Positions 61,329 through 64,000 of a DNA stretch of 64,000 nucleotides are shown one piece after another. Each line of letters begins with the position of its first letter. Positions within the stretch are counted from its first letter, which is position 1. The stretch comes from Sandaracinus amylolyticus (GTDB taxonomy: Bacteria; Myxococcota_A; Polyangia; Polyangiales; Sandaracinaceae). The stretch spans positions 5,704,001 to 5,768,000 of the forward strand of contig NZ_CP011125.1 in the NCBI RefSeq assembly GCF_000737325.1, written 5' to 3'. The position numbers and the translations under genes were made by a program. The notes under the pieces were generated by a model. The model was not told the DNA's origin. It searched no databases and was given only the letters and a program-made list of their open reading frames with translations.

Positions 61329-64000
61329 CGCGTCCGCCGCGCCAGCCACGTCGCGAGGGCGACGAAGACGAGCGCCGACGCGACCGGCGTCGGGCCCTTC
61401 CCTCGACCCGGCATCGCGCACGCGCATCCACCGTCGCTGCCCGCCTCGACCGTGCCGCCGGCGCCTGCATCGACGGCCGCGCCCGCGTCGCTCTCCGGCG
61501 CGCCCGCGTCCTCGTCGGTGCCTGCGTCGACGCCGCACCCGGCGATCGCGACGTGCTCGCAGCGCGACGCGGCGCACGCATCGGCGGTGCACACATCCCC
61601 GTCGTCGCAGGCCGCATCGCTCGCGCAGCAGCCCTCGATCGGCGTGTGCGTGCACCCGCCGTCGTCGGCGCACGCGTCCGCAGTGCACGCGTCCTCGTCG
61701 TCGCACTCGTCGGTCGGCGCGACCGGCGCGCACACGCCCGACGCGCACGCGTCGGCGCCGTTGCAGCTCGCTCCGTCGTCGCACGAGGTGCCGTCGTCGG
61801 CGTGCAGATCCAGCGGGCACGTCGTGGACGTTCCGCTGCATCGCTCCTCGACGTCGCACACGCCGACCGCCGCACGGCACACCGTCCCCGCGCTCGCGCG
61901 CGCGTCGCTCGGGCACACGCTCGACGTCCCGTCGCACGTCTCGGCGGCGTCGCACCCGCCGACCGCCGCGCGGCACGTACGCCCGCTCGCGACCGCCGCG
62001 CACACGCCGTCGGTCGCCGCGCCGGCCGCGACGCTGCACGCCTGACAATCGCTCGGACCGCCGCCGCAGAGGTTGTTGCAGCACACGCCGTCGACGCAGA
62101 ACGTGCTCGTGCACTGCGATCCCGCGGTGCACGCCTCGCCATCGGCGCGCGGCTCGACGAGCTCGTACACGTACACCGCGCCCTGATCGACGGCCGTCGC
62201 GCTCGCGTCCTCCTCGGGCGCGCCGATCGCGAGCGTCGTTCCGTCGAGCGCGACGGACTGCCCGAAGCTCTCGGTGCGGACCACGCCGGTCAGGTCCGCG
62301 ATCGCCGACCACGTCGTGCCCGCGCGCGTGTACGCATAGACGAAGCCCGGCGAGCGACCGAGCGACGGTCGCGTGAGCCCCGGCGCGCCGACGACCGCGA
62401 TCGTTCCTTCGAGCGCGACCGACGTGCCGAGCTCCGCGTACGTCGTCCAGTCGGTCGCGGGCACCGGCAGCAGGCGCGCCTCGGCCCTCCACGCACCGCC
62501 GCTCAGCGCGAACACGTAGGCGACACCGCGGCTCGCGATCGTGCCCTCGTCGTCGTCCGCGCCCGGCGCGCCGACGATGACACGATCGCCGTCGATCGCG
62601 ACCGACTGCCCGACGTGCTCCCACGTGCGCTCGGGATCGCTGGCGAGGCGCGCTTCCTGGACCCACGTCGCCGGTCCGCTGCGCACGAAGACGAACGCCG
62701 CGCCGACGTTCTCGCGGAGATAACCTTCGTCGTCGCGCGTGAACCCGTCGTCGTAGGGCGCGCCCACGACGATGCGCGTTCCATCGGTCGCGACCGACGT
62801 GCCGAACGAGTCGTTGCTCGACGCCGTGTCCCACTGGAGCGTCGCCTCCGGGGCCCACGTCGTGCCGGTGCGCACGTACGTGTACGCGCCGCCGCCGCCG
62901 GTGAAGAAGCTCTGGTCGTTGTACGCACCGACGACCAGCAGATCGCCGACGATCGCGACCGAGGAGCCGAAGCGCTCGCCGTAGGTCGTGGGCGCCGGGT
63001 TCACGATGCGCTGCTCGTGCGCCCACGTGCCCGCGCCGTTGCGGCGGAACACGTCGACCGCGCCGGCGTACTCGTACATCGGATGATCGTCGTTGGGCGA
63101 CGCGATCACGATCGTGTCGCCCGAGATCGCGACGGCGCGCCCCGCCTCGTCTTCCGCGCTGAGCAGGGGCGGCGTGAGGATCGTGCGCTGCAGCCACGCG
63201 CCCGCCGCGTCGCGCTCGAACACGTACGCCGCGCCACGGCCCATGCGGTACGGCGCGCCGACGACCATCACGTCGCCGTCGATCGCCACGCTGCGGCCGA
63301 GCTCGTCCTCGGGCATCGCATCGCTCGCGGTGAGCACGCCGCGCGGCGCGGCGATCACCGGATCGATCACGATCGGCAGCGTCGCGCCCGCATCGTCGAT
63401 CAGGAGGCGCACGCCGCGATCCTCGCGCTCCATCCGCGCGACGAGCTCGACGCCGCGCGCGTCCCAGGCGCGCAGCCCTTCGTACACGAGCGACTCGCGG
63501 CCCGCGCCGTCGCGCACGCGCGCGCCACGATCGTGCACGTCGAGCGCGCTCGCTCCGTCGAGCGCGACGATCACCTCCAGCGCGCCCTCGCCCTCCGGCA
63601 CCTCGTGCACCGCGATCGCGTGCTCGATGCCCGGCGCGCCGTGCACGAAGAGCTCGTCGGCAGCGCCCCGCCGCGCGTGGATGCGCGCCCCCTCGACCGC
63701 GACCAGCGCGACGGGATCGAGCGCGACGCGCGCAGCGCCGCGCGCGATCTCCACGACCCCGACCGACACCGCGACATCACCCCAGCGCACCGCGAGGCGA
63801 TCGCCCGACCAGGTCGCGTGCGCGCCCTCGCGGTCGAAGCGCCACGACGAGCCGATCGTGCGCGCGGCGAAGCGTGGCTCGGGCGACACGAACGCGGCCG
63901 CGAGGTGCGCCTCGATGACGTCGAGCGCGTCGAGGCTTCGCATCGCCGCGCCATCTCCGGTGCTGCACGCGCCGGCCGCCAGCACCACGAGCACTGCCAC
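61316..64000 (-). CDS. Cys-rich beta-propeller-like surface protein with MYXO-CTERM-like tail (5' end beyond the window)
   Basis: At least 894 residues, the start lying off the right edge. The visible N-terminal part (AVLVVLAAGACSTGDG) is the end of a lipoprotein-type signal. Residues of about 230-640 contain seven FG-GAP-like repeats with recurring GxSVAIDGD and VVGAPY motifs, predicting a beta propeller. A Cys-rich domain (about 640-830) with CTAGSQCTST-type repeats follows, then Asp/Gly-rich sequence, a CACAMPGRGKG motif, a hydrophobic helix and a basic end typical of MYXO-CTERM. It overlaps the kinase gene by 13 bases. Confidence 0.84.
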   Translation of the reverse strand: MAVLVVLAAGACSTGDGAAMRSLDALDVIEAHLAAAFVSPEPRFAARTIGSSWRFDREGAHATWSGDRLAVRWGDVAVSVGVVEIARGAARVALDPVALVAVEGARIHARRGAADELFVHGAPGIEHAIAVHEVPEGEGALEVIVALDGASALDVHDRGARVRDGAGRESLVYEGLRAWDARGVELVARMEREDRGVRLLIDDAGATLPIVIDPVIAAPRGVLTASDAMPEDELGRSVAIDGDVMVVGAPYRMGRGAAYVFERDAAGAWLQRTILTPPLLSAEDEAGRAVAISGDTIVIASPNDDHPMYEYAGAVDVFRRNGAGTWAHEQRIVNPAPTTYGERFGSSVAIVGDLLVVGAYNDQSFFTGGGGAYTYVRTGTTWAPEATLQWDTASSNDSFGTSVATDGTRIVVGAPYDDGFTRDDEGYLRENVGAAFVFVRSGPATWVQEARLASDPERTWEHVGQSVAIDGDRVIVGAPGADDDEGTIASRGVAYVFALSGGAWRAEARLLPVPATDWTTYAELGTSVALEGTIAVVGAPGLTRPSLGRSPGFVYAYTRAGTTWSAIADLTGVVRTESFGQSVALDGTTLAIGAPEEDASATAVDQGAVYVYELVEPRADGEACTAGSQCTSTFCVDGVCCNNLCGGGPSDCQACSVAAGAATDGVCAAVASGRTCRAAVGGCDAAETCDGTSSVCPSDARASAGTVCRAAVGVCDVEERCSGTSTTCPLDLHADDGTSCDDGASCNGADACASGVCAPVAPTDECDDEDACTADACADDGGCTHTPIEGCCASDAACDDGDVCTADACAASRCEHVAIAGCGVDAGTDEDAGAPESDAGAAVDAGAGGTVEAGSDGGCACAMPGRGKGPTPVASALVFVALATWLARRTRCRS

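Overview
The window is one contiguous piece of a high-GC bacterial chromosome (third codon positions almost always G or C) that is most likely from a myxobacterium of the Sandaracinus/Polyangia type. This is inferred from an mglB-mglA polarity pair, a PilT retraction ATPase, three eukaryotic-like Ser/Thr kinases, two proteins with MYXO-CTERM-like tails (Cys-rich stretch, hydrophobic helix, Arg run), a PATAN/DUF4388-type response regulator and many Asp/Gly/Cys-rich lipoproteins. No phage, transposase or CRISPR locus is visible.

Layout. 0-5.5 kb: a truncated lipoprotein, a zinc-ribbon Ser/Thr kinase, a small WVAL-motif protein, and a divergent RDD / SpoIIM-like pair. 5.5-9.8 kb: SppA protease, mglBA with a good intrinsic terminator, and a TPR membrane protein whose start codon overlaps that of a divergent lipoprotein. 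9.9-19 kb: a secreted metallopeptidase with a sorting tail, an ftsE-ftsX-EnvC-like operon, Hsp20, and a secreted glycosidase-like/PPC lipoprotein pair. 19-27 kb: small membrane protein plus pfkA, TPR metallopeptidase plus sensor histidine kinase, then rph-rdgB. 27-31 kb: tRNA-Pro and tRNA-Arg, a chloramphenicol acetyltransferase, DUF1579-like and GNAT proteins, a second kinase, and a repeat-rich gap. 31-41 kb: two divergent response regulators, a VWA lipoprotein, an SRAP protein, a tandem-repeat gap, a sulfatase-fold lipoprotein, an MlaF-like ATPase, further lipoproteins and a domain-rearranged aconitase. 41-48.5 kb: an orphan FliQ/FliR (SctS/SctT) pair, a PATAN response regulator, a thioredoxin-rhodanese fusion and several unknowns. 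48.5-54.7 kb: a four-gene operon with two CPA2 antiporters and an XRE regulator carrying a degenerate PTS-EIIA domain, behind a palindromic operator-like site and a decayed gene. 54.7-64 kb: a glycosyltransferase-like protein with an AI-2E family permease, a PilT with an extra N-terminal half, and a three-gene operon (MYXO-CTERM surface protein, kinase, PEGA/TPR protein) whose first gene runs off the window.

The themes are envelope biology (FtsEX-EnvC, SppA, secreted hydrolases, lipoproteins), motility and polarity (MglAB, PilT), phosphorylation signalling and basic metabolism. The most unusual material is non-coding or in gene fusions: three convergent gene pairs whose stops form the palindrome TGATCA, two tandem arrays of hairpin-bearing units, a 185-bp element bounded by perfect 21-bp inverted repeats, a repeat shared between two convergent gaps, inverted repeats around tRNA-Pro, and the antiporter operon with its built-in candidate regulator.
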